From: Roseivirga sp. 4D4
Lineage (GTDB): Bacteria > Bacteroidota > Bacteroidia > Cytophagales > Cyclobacteriaceae
Reading direction: 5' to 3'
Assembly: GCF_001747095.1 (NCBI RefSeq)
Contig: NZ_MDGP01000001.1
Span: forward strand, 169,001-233,000
DNA length: 64,000 bases
Both the position numbers and the translations under genes were made by a program. Shown piece by piece: positions 35,170 to 44,032 of the stretch. The notes below the pieces were generated by a model that saw only the letters and a program-made list of their open reading frames with translations, was not told the origin of the DNA and did no database searches. Positions within the stretch are counted from its first letter, which is position 1; each line of letters starts with the position of its first letter.

Positions 35170-37572
35170 ATGGCTACTCAGGAAATATCTACCGAAACTA
35201 TTTGTTATCACTGTGGAGATGAATGTCCAGAGGACTCAATCCACATTGAAGAGAAATCATTCTGCTGTCAAGGTTGCAAAACGGTTTATGAGGTACTCAG
35301 TGATAACGACTTATGCGACTACTATAATTTGGAGTCAAATCCAGGGATCACCCAGAAGAAGGAAAAAAACGCACTCTTTGATTTTCTGGATAATCAAGAA
35401 GTAAGCAGGCAACTGCTGGAATATGCTGATGATGACCAGGAGAGAGTCACTCTTTTAATTCCGAATATCCATTGTAGTAGCTGTATCTGGCTTCTGGAGC
35501 ACCTGAATCGACTGGAGCCAGCAATTATTAATTCAACCACAAACTTTAGTCAGCGAACGCTCACCGTCAACTACAAAGTGAAGGACTTTTCGCTAAGAGC
35601 ACTTGCCGAGCTTCTGGATCGAATAGGGTATACTCCCGTAATCAACCTAGAACAGGCAGATGAAAAGAAACCAGAAAGAACTTTCAATAAAAAACTTCTG
35701 GTCAAATTAGGCATTGCAGGCTTTTGCTTTGGGAATGTGATGCTCTTGAGTTTTCCGGATTATTTAGGAATATCGGCTTTAGAGCAGTCTTATCAGCAGA
35801 CATTTCGTTGGCTTAATTTGCTTCTGGCCATTCCTGTAGTTTTCTATTCAGGGAGTGAATATTTCGTTTCGGCCTTTAAGAGCCTTAAACAGAGGTTTGC
35901 CAATATTGATGTGCCGATTGCTCTAGGGGTTACAGTACTTTTTTTGAGGAGCGTCTATGAAGTCGTTTTAGATATAGGGCCTGGTTACTTCGATTCTTTG
36001 GTAGGGCTCGTTTTCTTTTTGTTGATAGGGAAGTGGTTTCAAAATAGGACCTACGATGCGCTTTCATTCGATAGAGATTACAAGAGTTATTTCCCGCTGG
36101 CCATTCAAACCAAGAGAGATGAGGAATTCACTTCTGTAGCAGTTCGAGATATACACAAGGGCGATGAGGTATTGATCCGTAATGGAGAATTGATTCCTGC
36201 AGATGCCATTTTAATTGATGAGAAAGTCTATATCGACTATAGTTTTGTCACTGGAGAATCAGCGGCCATAGAAAAAGCAAAAGGACAATATGTATTTGCA
36301 GGAGGCAAGCTTTCAGGAAAGCAAGCTAGGTTTATAGTACAAAAACCTGTTTCACAGAGTTATTTGACAAGCCTTTGGAACAACGAAGCTTTTAAAAAAG
36401 AAAAGCAACACACCAGATTAGTCGATCAGGTAAGTCAGTACTTCACTATAGTGATCATTACCATTTCTGTGGTGGCAGCGATCTTCTGGCAGGTGACCGA
36501 TCCATCGAAGACATGGCTGGTCTTTTGTTCAGTTCTTATTGTAGCTTGCCCATGTGCTTTGGCTTTGTCTACCCCATTTACGACCGGCAGTGTGCTTCGT
36601 GTACTTGGGAGGAATAAGGTCTACCTCAAGAATGCAGATGTTGTTGAAAAACTCCAGAAGGTTGAGACGATAGTCTTCGACAAAACTGGAACTATTACGA
36701 ATGCTTCCGAGCGCGATTTTATTTTTGAAGGGGCCGAGCTGACTACGGCTGAAAAGGAATTAATCTTTGCGGCAGTATCAAGTAGTACCCACCCTTTAAG
36801 TCGCTTTGTAAAGTCATTTTTAAAAGGAGTAGGCAGTGGGCAATACGTAGTTGAATCCTTTGGTGAACATGTTGGTCAGGGCATTCTGGCGATGGTAAGC
36901 GGAGTGGAGATTAAGCTCGGTTCTGCCAGCTTTGTGGGCCGTGAGAATGTCTCGGCAAATCATTCTGCCTCATATGTATACCTTAATATAGGCAATGCGC
37001 AGCGCGGCAGATTCGTGATAAAGAATGTTTATCGAAGCGGCCTAAAAGGTGTTATTGAAAGACTTAAAAATAGATTTCAATTCGCCATTCTCTCTGGAGA
37101 TACAGATGCCGAACGCAAAAACCTTTCAGAGCTTTTCCCAGAGAATACCCCAATGCACTTTTCCCAAAAGCCTGATGATAAATTGAAGACCATCAAAACG
37201 ATGCAGTCTAATGGTCAAAATGTGATGATGGTGGGGGATGGTCTCAACGATGCGGGAGCATTGCAACAAAGCAATGTTGGTATGGCAGTATCTGAAGACA
37301 TTTCGAATTTCTCACCGGCTTGTGATGCCATTATGCATGCTAGAACATTTCATCGCTTGGATTCGATCATTGACTTAGCTAAAGGTAGCAAGCGGGTTAT
37401 CTATGCAAGTTTCTTTTTGAGCCTTGCTTATAATATTGTTGGTCTCAGTATAGCAGTTGCTGGTTGGCTAACACCTTTGGTGGCGGCCATACTAATGCCA
37501 CTGAGTAGTGTGTCTATTGTGGTTTTAACCACTCTTTTTGTAAAAATTCTTTCCCATAAACTCAAGTTGTAA
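35170..37572 (+). CDS. ccoI: Copper-translocating P-type ATPase for cbb3 assembly (CcoI/FixI)
   Basis: An 800-residue P1B ATPase. The N-terminus has a cysteine-rich finger (CYHCGDEC, then FCCQGCKTVYE), followed by an HMA domain with I-H-C-S-S-C. The membrane transport motif is A-C-P-C-A-L, the phosphorylation site D-K-T-G-T and the hinge GDGLNDAGAL. The finger-plus-HMA architecture is typical of CcoI, which supplies copper to the CcoN active site. ccoS follows with a TAATG overlap. Confidence 0.95.
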   Translation: MATQEISTETICYHCGDECPEDSIHIEEKSFCCQGCKTVYEVLSDNDLCDYYNLESNPGITQKKEKNALFDFLDNQEVSRQLLEYADDDQERVTLLIPNIHCSSCIWLLEHLNRLEPAIINSTTNFSQRTLTVNYKVKDFSLRALAELLDRIGYTPVINLEQADEKKPERTFNKKLLVKLGIAGFCFGNVMLLSFPDYLGISALEQSYQQTFRWLNLLLAIPVVFYSGSEYFVSAFKSLKQRFANIDVPIALGVTVLFLRSVYEVVLDIGPGYFDSLVGLVFFLLIGKWFQNRTYDALSFDRDYKSYFPLAIQTKRDEEFTSVAVRDIHKGDEVLIRNGELIPADAILIDEKVYIDYSFVTGESAAIEKAKGQYVFAGGKLSGKQARFIVQKPVSQSYLTSLWNNEAFKKEKQHTRLVDQVSQYFTIVIITISVVAAIFWQVTDPSKTWLVFCSVLIVACPCALALSTPFTTGSVLRVLGRNKVYLKNADVVEKLQKVETIVFDKTGTITNASERDFIFEGAELTTAEKELIFAAVSSSTHPLSRFVKSFLKGVGSGQYVVESFGEHVGQGILAMVSGVEIKLGSASFVGRENVSANHSASYVYLNIGNAQRGRFVIKNVYRSGLKGVIERLKNRFQFAILSGDTDAERKNLSELFPENTPMHFSQKPDDKLKTIKTMQSNGQNVMMVGDGLNDAGALQQSNVGMAVSEDISNFSPACDAIMHARTFHRLDSIIDLAKGSKRVIYASFFLSLAYNIVGLSIAVAGWLTPLVAAILMPLSSVSIVVLTTLFVKILSHKLKL

Positions 37573-37727
37573 TGTCAGTGATTCTTGTGCTCATTATTAC
37601 CAGTATTGTTGTTGCCGTAGTGTTTCTCGGTGCGTTTTTCTGGGCAGTGAAGTCTGGGCAGTATGATGATACCTATTCGCCCTCGGTAAGAATGCTTTTT
37701 GAAGAAAAGACCAAAAAGAAGGATTAG
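37572..37727 (+). CDS. ccoS: CcoS/FixS-type cbb3 oxidase maturation protein
   Basis: A 51-codon gene easily missed by length cut-offs. It starts on the last base of the ccoI stop (TAATG) and ends 3 bp before hemN. The protein has one N-terminal membrane helix (ILVLIITSIVVAVVFLGAFFW) followed by A-V-K-S-G-Q-Y-D-D and a short charged tail, the hallmark of CcoS. The family is needed for correct haem and copper incorporation into cbb3 oxidase. Confidence 0.92.
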   Translation: MSVILVLIITSIVVAVVFLGAFFWAVKSGQYDDTYSPSVRMLFEEKTKKKD

Positions 37728-37730
37728 GGC

Positions 37731-39086
37731 ATGAGCAAATTCGAAGAAGATTTAATCGCAAAATACGACAAGCCTGTACCTCGGTATACGAGCTACCCTA
37801 CGGTACCTGATTGGAACTTGGAGGCTTTCGAGAAGGAGGAATACCTGGAGGGACTTTCAAAGAGCTTTGCAGTGAACAACGATGAAGGCCTGAGTCTTTA
37901 CATTCACCTGCCTTATTGCGAGAGCCTTTGCACCTATTGTGGTTGTAATACACATATATCGGTGAATCATCAGGTCGAATACCCATATATACAGGCGCTC
38001 TTGAAAGAGTGGCGAATGTACTTAAAGCTTTTCAAGCAACGCCCAAAGCTCAAGGAGATTCATTTAGGCGGAGGAACACCCACTTTCTTTTCGGCTGACA
38101 ACCTCAGGTATTTGATCGAGGAAATTAAGACATCGGTTGAACTGCTTCCGGGTTATGAATTCAGCTTTGAGGGGCACCCCAATAACACGACCTACGAACA
38201 CTTGAAGGTGCTAAAGGAAGTAGGCTTCTCCAGAGTTAGCTTTGGGATTCAGGATTTTGACATTAAAGTCCAGAAAGCGATCAACCGAGTACAACCCTTT
38301 GATCAAGTGGAGAAAGTGACACATTGGGCGAGAGCTTTGGGCTATCACTCGATCAATTTTGACCTTATTTACGGGCTTCCCTTTCAGAAGGAATCTTCGA
38401 TCAAAGACACAATCGAAAAGGTAAATACTCTTCGGCCAGATCGGATAGCATTTTATTCCTATGCGCATGTGCCTTGGAAGCGACCTGGCCAGCGAGCATA
38501 TGACGAGGCAGATCTTCCTGATCCTTCATTGAAGCGAAAGCTAAATGTCATTGGTCAGAACTTGCTTCGTGATAACGGCTATTTGCCCATTGGTATGGAT
38601 CACTTTGCACTACCTGAAGATAATCTGGTAAAAGCCTTTGAGGAAGGTCGCCTGCATAGAAACTTCATGGGGTATACAACGAGCAACGGTCAGTTGTTAA
38701 TTGGCCTAGGGGTCTCTTCAATTTCCGATACAAGTTATGGTTATGCGCAGAACGCGAAATCTGTTAAAGGCTATTTAATGCACATTGAAAGGGGTGAGTT
38801 ACCCATTGTCAAAGGACATACCATGTCAGATAATGACCGGAAAATAAAAAGGGAGCTGTTGGCAGTGGCTTGTGAACAGAAAATACAAACGAAGGAAGCC
38901 TTGAAACTGTACTCAGAGCAACGCGAACGGTTAGAAGACTTAGTGTCAGATGGTTTGTTGGAGAAAACGGCTGATGGTTTTGAAGTCACTTTAACTGGGA
39001 CACAGTTCTTACGAAATATTTGTGCCCTTTTCGATCCTAATTTCGGAAAGCAAAAGGGGAGTAAGGTCTTCAGTCAATCTGTTTGA
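37731..39086 (+). CDS. hemN: Oxygen-independent coproporphyrinogen III oxidase
   Basis: A 451-residue radical SAM enzyme of haem synthesis that decarboxylates coproporphyrinogen III without oxygen. Motifs: YIHLPYCESLCTYCGCNT (C-x3-C-x2-C plus the extra Cys), HLGGGTPTFF, and the HemN C-terminal domain with GMDHFALP and NFMGYTT. Full length and the GCNT motif distinguish it from HemW. It is the last gene of the ccoI-ccoS-hemN run, supplying haem under low oxygen. Confidence 0.95.
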   Translation: MSKFEEDLIAKYDKPVPRYTSYPTVPDWNLEAFEKEEYLEGLSKSFAVNNDEGLSLYIHLPYCESLCTYCGCNTHISVNHQVEYPYIQALLKEWRMYLKLFKQRPKLKEIHLGGGTPTFFSADNLRYLIEEIKTSVELLPGYEFSFEGHPNNTTYEHLKVLKEVGFSRVSFGIQDFDIKVQKAINRVQPFDQVEKVTHWARALGYHSINFDLIYGLPFQKESSIKDTIEKVNTLRPDRIAFYSYAHVPWKRPGQRAYDEADLPDPSLKRKLNVIGQNLLRDNGYLPIGMDHFALPEDNLVKAFEEGRLHRNFMGYTTSNGQLLIGLGVSSISDTSYGYAQNAKSVKGYLMHIERGELPIVKGHTMSDNDRKIKRELLAVACEQKIQTKEALKLYSEQRERLEDLVSDGLLEKTADGFEVTLTGTQFLRNICALFDPNFGKQKGSKVFSQSV

Positions 39087-39098
39087 CCGAAGACCTTA
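39062..39098. terminator. Bidirectional terminator between hemN and the outer-membrane protein gene
   Basis: Arms 39062-39077 and 39083-39098 form a 16-bp stem with one A.C mismatch and a 5-base loop. The structure overlaps the last codons of hemN and ends 5 bp before the stop of the convergent gene, so it can serve both. Confidence 0.7.
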
Positions 39099-39102
39099 AT
39101 GT

Positions 39103-39660
39103 TTATCTGAGATAGATACTGGCGCCTACAGACACTGCATTCAGGTTCATGTTCAGTCCATATCGCGTAATTTCTCCACCGGTTGCAGTATCGGTATTGT
39201 TGTAAAATATACCGGCAAAGGTCATGTCTAAGGCTATCTTTTCAGATAGGAAATACATCATCCCAGGCATAAGGCCAAAATTGAATGAATTTAGATCAAA
39301 CTCCTGGTTCCCTAATGGATTGGTAGTTCCAGAGCCGAAGGAAACGTCAGGTTGTAAGAACAAATAGAATTTGTCACTCACACTTTTGTGAAACCTTGCG
39401 TATACTCCAAAAAAGAACTGGTTTGTTTCTATTCCTCCACTCGACTGATCTTCATAGCCCAATGAGACGCCTAAACTAGTATTGTCTGACAAGAATAGCG
39501 CGGCACGAGGAACTAACCGAAAGTTGGTTGTCTCTTGACCTCCGGCCTCGAAATTACTGTAATTGAGAGAGCCCCCGAGCTGAACGTCTCCTTTTTGAAT
39601 TTGTCCGAAAGCAAATGAGCTGACTAGCGTCATTGCCAATAAGAGTACTGTTTTTTTCAT
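39103..39660 (-). CDS. Outer-membrane beta-barrel protein (OmpW/porin-like)
   Basis: A 185-residue exported protein with signal peptide ending at ASFAFG. Amphipathic strands alternate through the sequence (GDVQLGGSLNYSNFEAGG, NTSLGVSLGYED, FFFGVYARFHKSVSDKFYLFLQPDVSFGSG) and it ends with an aromatic-containing strand VGASIYLR. This is an eight-strand-type small barrel. Function is unknown. Confidence 0.85.
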   Translation of the reverse strand: MKKTVLLLAMTLVSSFAFGQIQKGDVQLGGSLNYSNFEAGGQETTNFRLVPRAALFLSDNTSLGVSLGYEDQSSGGIETNQFFFGVYARFHKSVSDKFYLFLQPDVSFGSGTTNPLGNQEFDLNSFNFGLMPGMMYFLSEKIALDMTFAGIFYNNTDTATGGEITRYGLNMNLNAVSVGASIYLR

Positions 39661-39858
39661 GGTTATTGAGTTTTTGTTTGAAATTTGACTATCTCTTAAA
39701 CGTCAATAAGCATGCCCAATGTCCCTATTTAGGACCGATGGTATCATTAATTGATATATGGTTATTCATCGATCAAATAAGAGTAAATGAATTAATAGGA
39801 GTGATCAGAAGCGAACATTGCCTGTTTAAGAACGGACATGGGTAATGACAAGTGAGCC

Positions 39859-40281
39859 TTACTTTTTACCTTCCTGATACCGAAGTTTAAGTTGTCCATA
39901 AGCCTCCTGCAAGGCGCTGATTGTCTCCTGTTGTTGATTGATCAAACGCTCTTTTTCCTTCAGTAATTTCTTTTGCGCTTGGGATTGAGTTAGATAAACC
40001 GACTCAGGTTCTTGAACCATATTAAGGCTTTCGGACTGTGATATCTCTATCTCCCGATTACCTATGCCGGTAATGAGCCATCGAAGGTTTAGGTTTTCAA
40101 ACAAGTTTGTGATGTCAGCAATTACTTCAAATGATGGTCTGGCTTTGCTGTCTCTTTTCAGCCGGTATAACTTCTCAGGTTTATCATAGCCTAATGCTTC
40201 AGAAAGAAGACTCACATTATTTATCCCTTGGGATTGTGCATAAGAGAAAAGGCGTTCAAAAAAAGTAGAATCTATTGACAT
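39859..40281 (-). CDS. Helix-turn-helix (XRE/phage-repressor-like) protein with coiled-coil tail
   Basis: A 140-residue protein. Residues 1-70 fit a degenerate XRE-type HTH (FFERLFSYAQSQGINNVSLLSEALGYDKPEKLYRLKRD, then SFEVIADITNLFENLNLRWLITG). Residues ~100-140 are a coiled coil (LLKEKERLINQQQETISALQEAYGQLK). The same architecture is common among Bacteroidota DNA-binding regulators. An inverted repeat lies directly upstream of its start. It is divergent from the 40395 gene. Confidence 0.75.
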   Translation of the reverse strand: MSIDSTFFERLFSYAQSQGINNVSLLSEALGYDKPEKLYRLKRDSKARPSFEVIADITNLFENLNLRWLITGIGNREIEISQSESLNMVQEPESVYLTQSQAQKKLLKEKERLINQQQETISALQEAYGQLKLRYQEGKK

Positions 40282-40285
40282 ACTA

Positions 40286-40303
40286 TTTTGTAATAATACA
40301 AAA
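40286..40303. promoter_or_regulatory. Candidate operator of the XRE-like gene
   Basis: TTTTGTA-ATAA-TACAAAA, perfect 7-bp arms, immediately upstream of the minus-strand start at 40281 and within the shared divergent region. Its position suits autoregulation. A TAGTTTTG minus-7-like element for the plus strand follows at 40316. Confidence 0.5.
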
Positions 40304-40394
40304 AATATTGTATTTTAGTTTTGCTGGTTGGTAGTCATGTTAAATATAAAGGAAATGCGAGCAATGCGTAGCGTGTTTCCACTTACAGAAGCTT

Positions 40395-40697
40395 ATGCAC
40401 ACACCAATTGACAAAAGAGACTTAGTCGTTCGACTCCTCATAGAAGATTATCGCTTTCAGCAGATCATTCATAGAATGGCCCAAATCAACTTTCACTTTG
40501 ATCAATCATTAGACTTAATGTCTTTGATCGCGGATATCATGATTGAGAAGGGAAGGGAACCAGACTTGCTCTGGTTGCATGCTTATGCAGAGGGTCTAGA
40601 GCAAGCTTATCAGGTTGATTTCTGGAATCTCGAGGACTTAAAAAAGATAGCAGAAGAGGCTTTTGATCAGCTCAATACACGTTTTTTGTCAGAGTAG
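40395..40697 (+). CDS. Small helical hypothetical protein
   Basis: A 100-residue soluble, mostly helical protein without a recognised family (RDLVVRLLIEDYRFQQIIHRMAQINFHFDQSLDLMSLIADIM at the N-terminus, YAEGLEQAYQVDFWNLEDLKKIAEEAF later). Codon use and a divergent arrangement with the HTH gene support it being real. The pair may be functionally linked; no function is proposed. The following 194 bp hold only the regulatory region of ccoNO. Confidence 0.65.
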   Translation: MHTPIDKRDLVVRLLIEDYRFQQIIHRMAQINFHFDQSLDLMSLIADIMIEKGREPDLLWLHAYAEGLEQAYQVDFWNLEDLKKIAEEAFDQLNTRFLSE

Positions 40698-40794
40698 CAC
40701 CTTGCTTCTAATTTTTCATTCTCGCTTTTTGAAGCACTGTTTTACACTGTTGAAAATGAACTTTCCTCAACGGAAAAGGAACCCTTCTTAAAAC

Positions 40795-40808
40795 ATGATT
40801 TAAATCAG
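40795..40808. promoter_or_regulatory. Candidate FNR box upstream of the cbb3 operon
   Basis: The core TGATTTAAATCA (40796-40807) is a perfect palindrome and matches the TGAT-N4-ATCA core of FNR/CRP sites; the outer bases do not match TTGAT-N4-ATCAA. It lies about 90 bp before the ccoNO start, with a TACCTTCG minus-7-like element at 40853. Confidence 0.55.
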
Positions 40809-40891
40809 TTTTTTAACTAATACGGGTCAGGTCATCTCCTCATACTCGCAATTACCTTCGGTCTAAATTTTAAAGAACCCAAACTGCGACT

Positions 40892-43018
40892 ATGGAAATA
40901 GAAAAATTTGAGTACGATAACAAAATCGTTAAGTACTTCTCGATCGCCACTGTCATTTTTGGAATCATTGGGATGTTGGTTGGTCTTTTGATCGCCACCC
41001 AATTGTTCCTCCCCCAACTGAATTTTGGAATTCCATACACGACCTTCGGTCGAATCAGGCCACTGCACACCAATGCAGTGATTTTTGCCTTTGTAGGTAA
41101 TGCCATGTTTGCCGGGGTGTACTATTCCATGCAGCGTTTGTTAAAGACGCGCATGTTTAGTGACGCCCTCAGTTATATTCACTTCTGGGGATGGCAATTA
41201 ATCATTTTGGCAGCTGCTATCACATTGCCTCTTGGTATCACTACTTCAAAAGAGTATGCTGAGCTTGAGTGGCCAATCGATATCGCAATCACCTTAATAT
41301 GGGTGGTTTTTGGTATCAATATGATCGGTACCATTCTGAAGCGTAGAGAGCGACATATGTATGTGGCCATATGGTTTTACATCGCCACTTTTGTAACGGT
41401 TGCGGTGCTTCACGTGGTTAACTCATTTGAGATTCCAGTGACACTCTTCAAGAGTTATTCCTGGTACGCAGGGGTTCAAGATGCCTTGGTACAATGGTGG
41501 TACGGACACAATGCGGTAGCGTTCTTCCTTACAACGCCTTTCTTGGGGCTTATGTACTACTTCCTGCCAAAGGCAGCGAATAGGCCCGTTTACTCTTATA
41601 AACTGTCGATTATTCACTTCTGGTCGCTCATTTTTATCTATATCTGGGCAGGACCACACCACCTATTGTATACTTCACTACCCAACTGGGCCCAGTCATT
41701 AGGGGTGGTCTTCTCAGTAATGTTGATCGCACCATCTTGGGGTGGTATGCTCAATGGCCTGTTGACACTGCGCGGTGCATGGGACCGCGTAAGAGAAGAT
41801 CCTGTATTGAAATTTATGGTGGTGGCCGTGACAGCCTATGGTATGTCGACCTTGGAAGGACCACTGCTTTCAATTAAAAGCGTCAACGCTATAGCTCACT
41901 TTACAGATTGGATCATTGCACACGTGCACATTGGTGGACTGGGCTGGAATGGCTTTATGATCTTCGGTATGCTATACTGGTTGGTCCCAAGAATGTGGGG
42001 TACTAAACTATGGTCGACTAAAGCAGCTAATCTACACTTCTGGCTGGGTACACTCGGTATCATCGTTTATGCATTGCCGATGTATACAGCAGGGGTTGTA
42101 CAAAGCTTAATGTGGAAAAACTTTAATGCTGAAGGCTTCTTGGAGTATCCAAACTTCCTGGAGACTGTAACTCAGATTATTCCGCTTTATATGATGCGTG
42201 CCATTGGAGGTTTACTGTACTTCTCTGGCGTGATCATTATGGCAGTGAACTTAATCCGAACTGCTAAGCAGGGTAGCTTTGTTCCTAATGAAGCAGCTGA
42301 AGCACCGGCCCTTGAAAAGAAAAAAGTCATTGGAGGATACTGGCACAATCGCCTGGAGCGCAAACCAGTCATCTTTACAACTCTTGTGCTTATCGCGATC
42401 GTGATTGGTGGGGTGGTTGAAATGGTACCGACTTTCCTAATCAAATCTAATATCCCGACCATCGCCAGTGTGAAACCATATACACCACTAGAACTTCATG
42501 GTAGAGATATCTATATCAGGGAGGGTTGTAATAACTGTCACTCGCAGATGGTAAGGCCGTTCCGATCGGAGACCGAACGCTATAAAGGAGAATATTCCAA
42601 AGCAGGCGAGTTTGTGTATGATCATCCATTCTTGTGGGGGTCGAAACGTACCGGACCGGATTTGCACAGGGTAGGAGGAGCCTATAATAATGTGTGGCAC
42701 TTTAACCACATGTTGGATCCAACTTCAACTTCACCAGGGTCTATTATGCCACCATATCCATGGTTGTATTCTGATCAGATCAATCCAGATAGAACAGCTG
42801 GTAAGATCAAAGCCCTGAGAACTGTTGGAGTTCCGTATGCCGAAGGTTATGAAGACATCGCGAATCAAGACCTGAAAAAGCAAGCTCAGGGAATAGTTGC
42901 AGACTTGAAAACCTATGATGTGGATATTCCGGAGACGGCTGAGATAGTAGCCTTAATCGCCTATCTACAGCGATTAGGAACAGATATTAAAGTTGAATCC
43001 GTAGCCCAAAACCAATAA
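40892..43018 (+). CDS. ccoN: cbb3-type cytochrome c oxidase, fused CcoN-CcoO subunit
   Basis: A 708-residue fusion. Residues 1 to ~470 are CcoN (haem-copper oxidase subunit I) with about 12 membrane helices and His ligands in RPLHTNAVIFAF, WWYGHNAVAFF, GPHHLLYT and HFTDWIIAHVHIG. After a linker, residues ~500-708 are CcoO with one membrane helix and a c-type haem site C546-x2-C549-H550 (EGCNNCHSQMVRPF), plus GPDLHRVGG. It reduces oxygen to water at high affinity and pumps protons. The fusion is common in Bacteroidota. Confidence 0.96.
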   Translation: MEIEKFEYDNKIVKYFSIATVIFGIIGMLVGLLIATQLFLPQLNFGIPYTTFGRIRPLHTNAVIFAFVGNAMFAGVYYSMQRLLKTRMFSDALSYIHFWGWQLIILAAAITLPLGITTSKEYAELEWPIDIAITLIWVVFGINMIGTILKRRERHMYVAIWFYIATFVTVAVLHVVNSFEIPVTLFKSYSWYAGVQDALVQWWYGHNAVAFFLTTPFLGLMYYFLPKAANRPVYSYKLSIIHFWSLIFIYIWAGPHHLLYTSLPNWAQSLGVVFSVMLIAPSWGGMLNGLLTLRGAWDRVREDPVLKFMVVAVTAYGMSTLEGPLLSIKSVNAIAHFTDWIIAHVHIGGLGWNGFMIFGMLYWLVPRMWGTKLWSTKAANLHFWLGTLGIIVYALPMYTAGVVQSLMWKNFNAEGFLEYPNFLETVTQIIPLYMMRAIGGLLYFSGVIIMAVNLIRTAKQGSFVPNEAAEAPALEKKKVIGGYWHNRLERKPVIFTTLVLIAIVIGGVVEMVPTFLIKSNIPTIASVKPYTPLELHGRDIYIREGCNNCHSQMVRPFRSETERYKGEYSKAGEFVYDHPFLWGSKRTGPDLHRVGGAYNNVWHFNHMLDPTSTSPGSIMPPYPWLYSDQINPDRTAGKIKALRTVGVPYAEGYEDIANQDLKKQAQGIVADLKTYDVDIPETAEIVALIAYLQRLGTDIKVESVAQNQ

Positions 43019-43021
43019 GCC

Positions 43022-43231
43022 ATGTTTAAATATTATTTCGAACAAGTTGAAAATGTAGCGGTTTGGCCGATCATTTCACTCACTATATTCTTCGTCTTCT
43101 TTGTTGGTTTGATCATTTACGTTTTCAAAATCAATAAAGGATATCTCAAACACATGTCGAAACTACCCCTGATCGAAGATCAGGACGGTATTGATAATGT
43201 CTCTAACGCTAAACATCAGATTCATGGATAA
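43022..43231 (+). CDS. ccoQ: CcoQ-like small cbb3 oxidase subunit
   Basis: A 69-residue protein with one membrane helix (VWPIISLTIFFVFFVGLIIYVFKI) and a short hydrophilic tail. It sits 3 bp after ccoNO and overlaps the ccoP start by 8 bases. Position and topology identify CcoQ, which stabilises the complex; sequence conservation in this family is low. Confidence 0.85.
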   Translation: MFKYYFEQVENVAVWPIISLTIFFVFFVGLIIYVFKINKGYLKHMSKLPLIEDQDGIDNVSNAKHQIHG

Positions 43232-44015
43232 TTCAGCACTTTTTAGTCAGGAAACGATGATTTACATCACCTTCGGGTTAGTCATTGTGGTGGCACTGTT
43301 GGTATTGGTTGTAGCACTCTATGTACTACAGCTGCTTAAAACCTTTATGAAACAGGGTATGAGTGAGGAGGCTTTGGCCGCAGAAGAAGCTAAGCCAAGC
43401 ATGTTTGCTAGTCTTTGGGACAGATGGAACGCCTTGAAGCCGATGGAAGAGGAAGAGACCATACTCTTAGATCATGACTATGACGGGATCAAAGAGTTGG
43501 ATAACCACCTACCACCATGGTGGAAAGGCCTTTTCTATGTCACTATCGTCTATGGCGTAATTTATATTCTGATTTTCCATGTATTTCGAAGTTCTCCGCT
43601 TCAAGAGGAGCAATATGAACTTGAGATGGCTGCAGCGGCAGCGATGAAAGCAGAAAATGAAGCAGATCTGGTCTTTGACTTTGATGAAAATACCGTGACT
43701 CAGTCGACCGATGCTGTTGAGCTGGCAGAAGGTCAGACATTCTTTGAAAGGCAATGCGCCATTTGCCATAAGGCAGATGGAGGCGGCTTGGCAGGACCAA
43801 ACCTCACCGATGAGTATTGGAGAAATGGAGGAAGTGTTTCAGACATCTATAAGGTGATCAAAAATGGAGTTCAAGGGACTGCCATGATTGCCTGGGAGTC
43901 TCAGCTTAATCCAATTCAGCTGAGAAATGTAACTTCTTATGTGATGAGTCTTCAGGGTACTAACCCTCCAGGAGCCTTAGGACCTGATGGAGATCTGTAT
44001 ACACCTGAGAACTAA
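43224..44015 (+). CDS. ccoP: cbb3-type cytochrome c oxidase subunit CcoP (one haem)
   Basis: 263 residues from the ATG at 43224; the frame is open back to 43191 but that would overlap ccoQ further. There are two membrane helices (about 10-35 and 95-115), the NHLPPWW CcoP signature before the second, and one c-type haem site C-A-I-C-H at about 178-182 with a distal Met in GTAMIAW. Proteobacterial CcoP has two haems; the single-haem form is usual in Bacteroidota. It passes electrons to CcoO/CcoN. Confidence 0.94.
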   Translation: MDNSALFSQETMIYITFGLVIVVALLVLVVALYVLQLLKTFMKQGMSEEALAAEEAKPSMFASLWDRWNALKPMEEEETILLDHDYDGIKELDNHLPPWWKGLFYVTIVYGVIYILIFHVFRSSPLQEEQYELEMAAAAAMKAENEADLVFDFDENTVTQSTDAVELAEGQTFFERQCAICHKADGGGLAGPNLTDEYWRNGGSVSDIYKVIKNGVQGTAMIAWESQLNPIQLRNVTSYVMSLQGTNPPGALGPDGDLYTPEN

Positions 44016-44032
44016 TTGCTAATCGGTAGGGA

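Noticed and set aside
39633..39845. 70-codon plus-strand ORF between the barrel protein and HTH genes
   Set aside because: It overlaps the start of the minus-strand barrel gene, spans the likely promoter region and shows no recognisable features; treated as chance.
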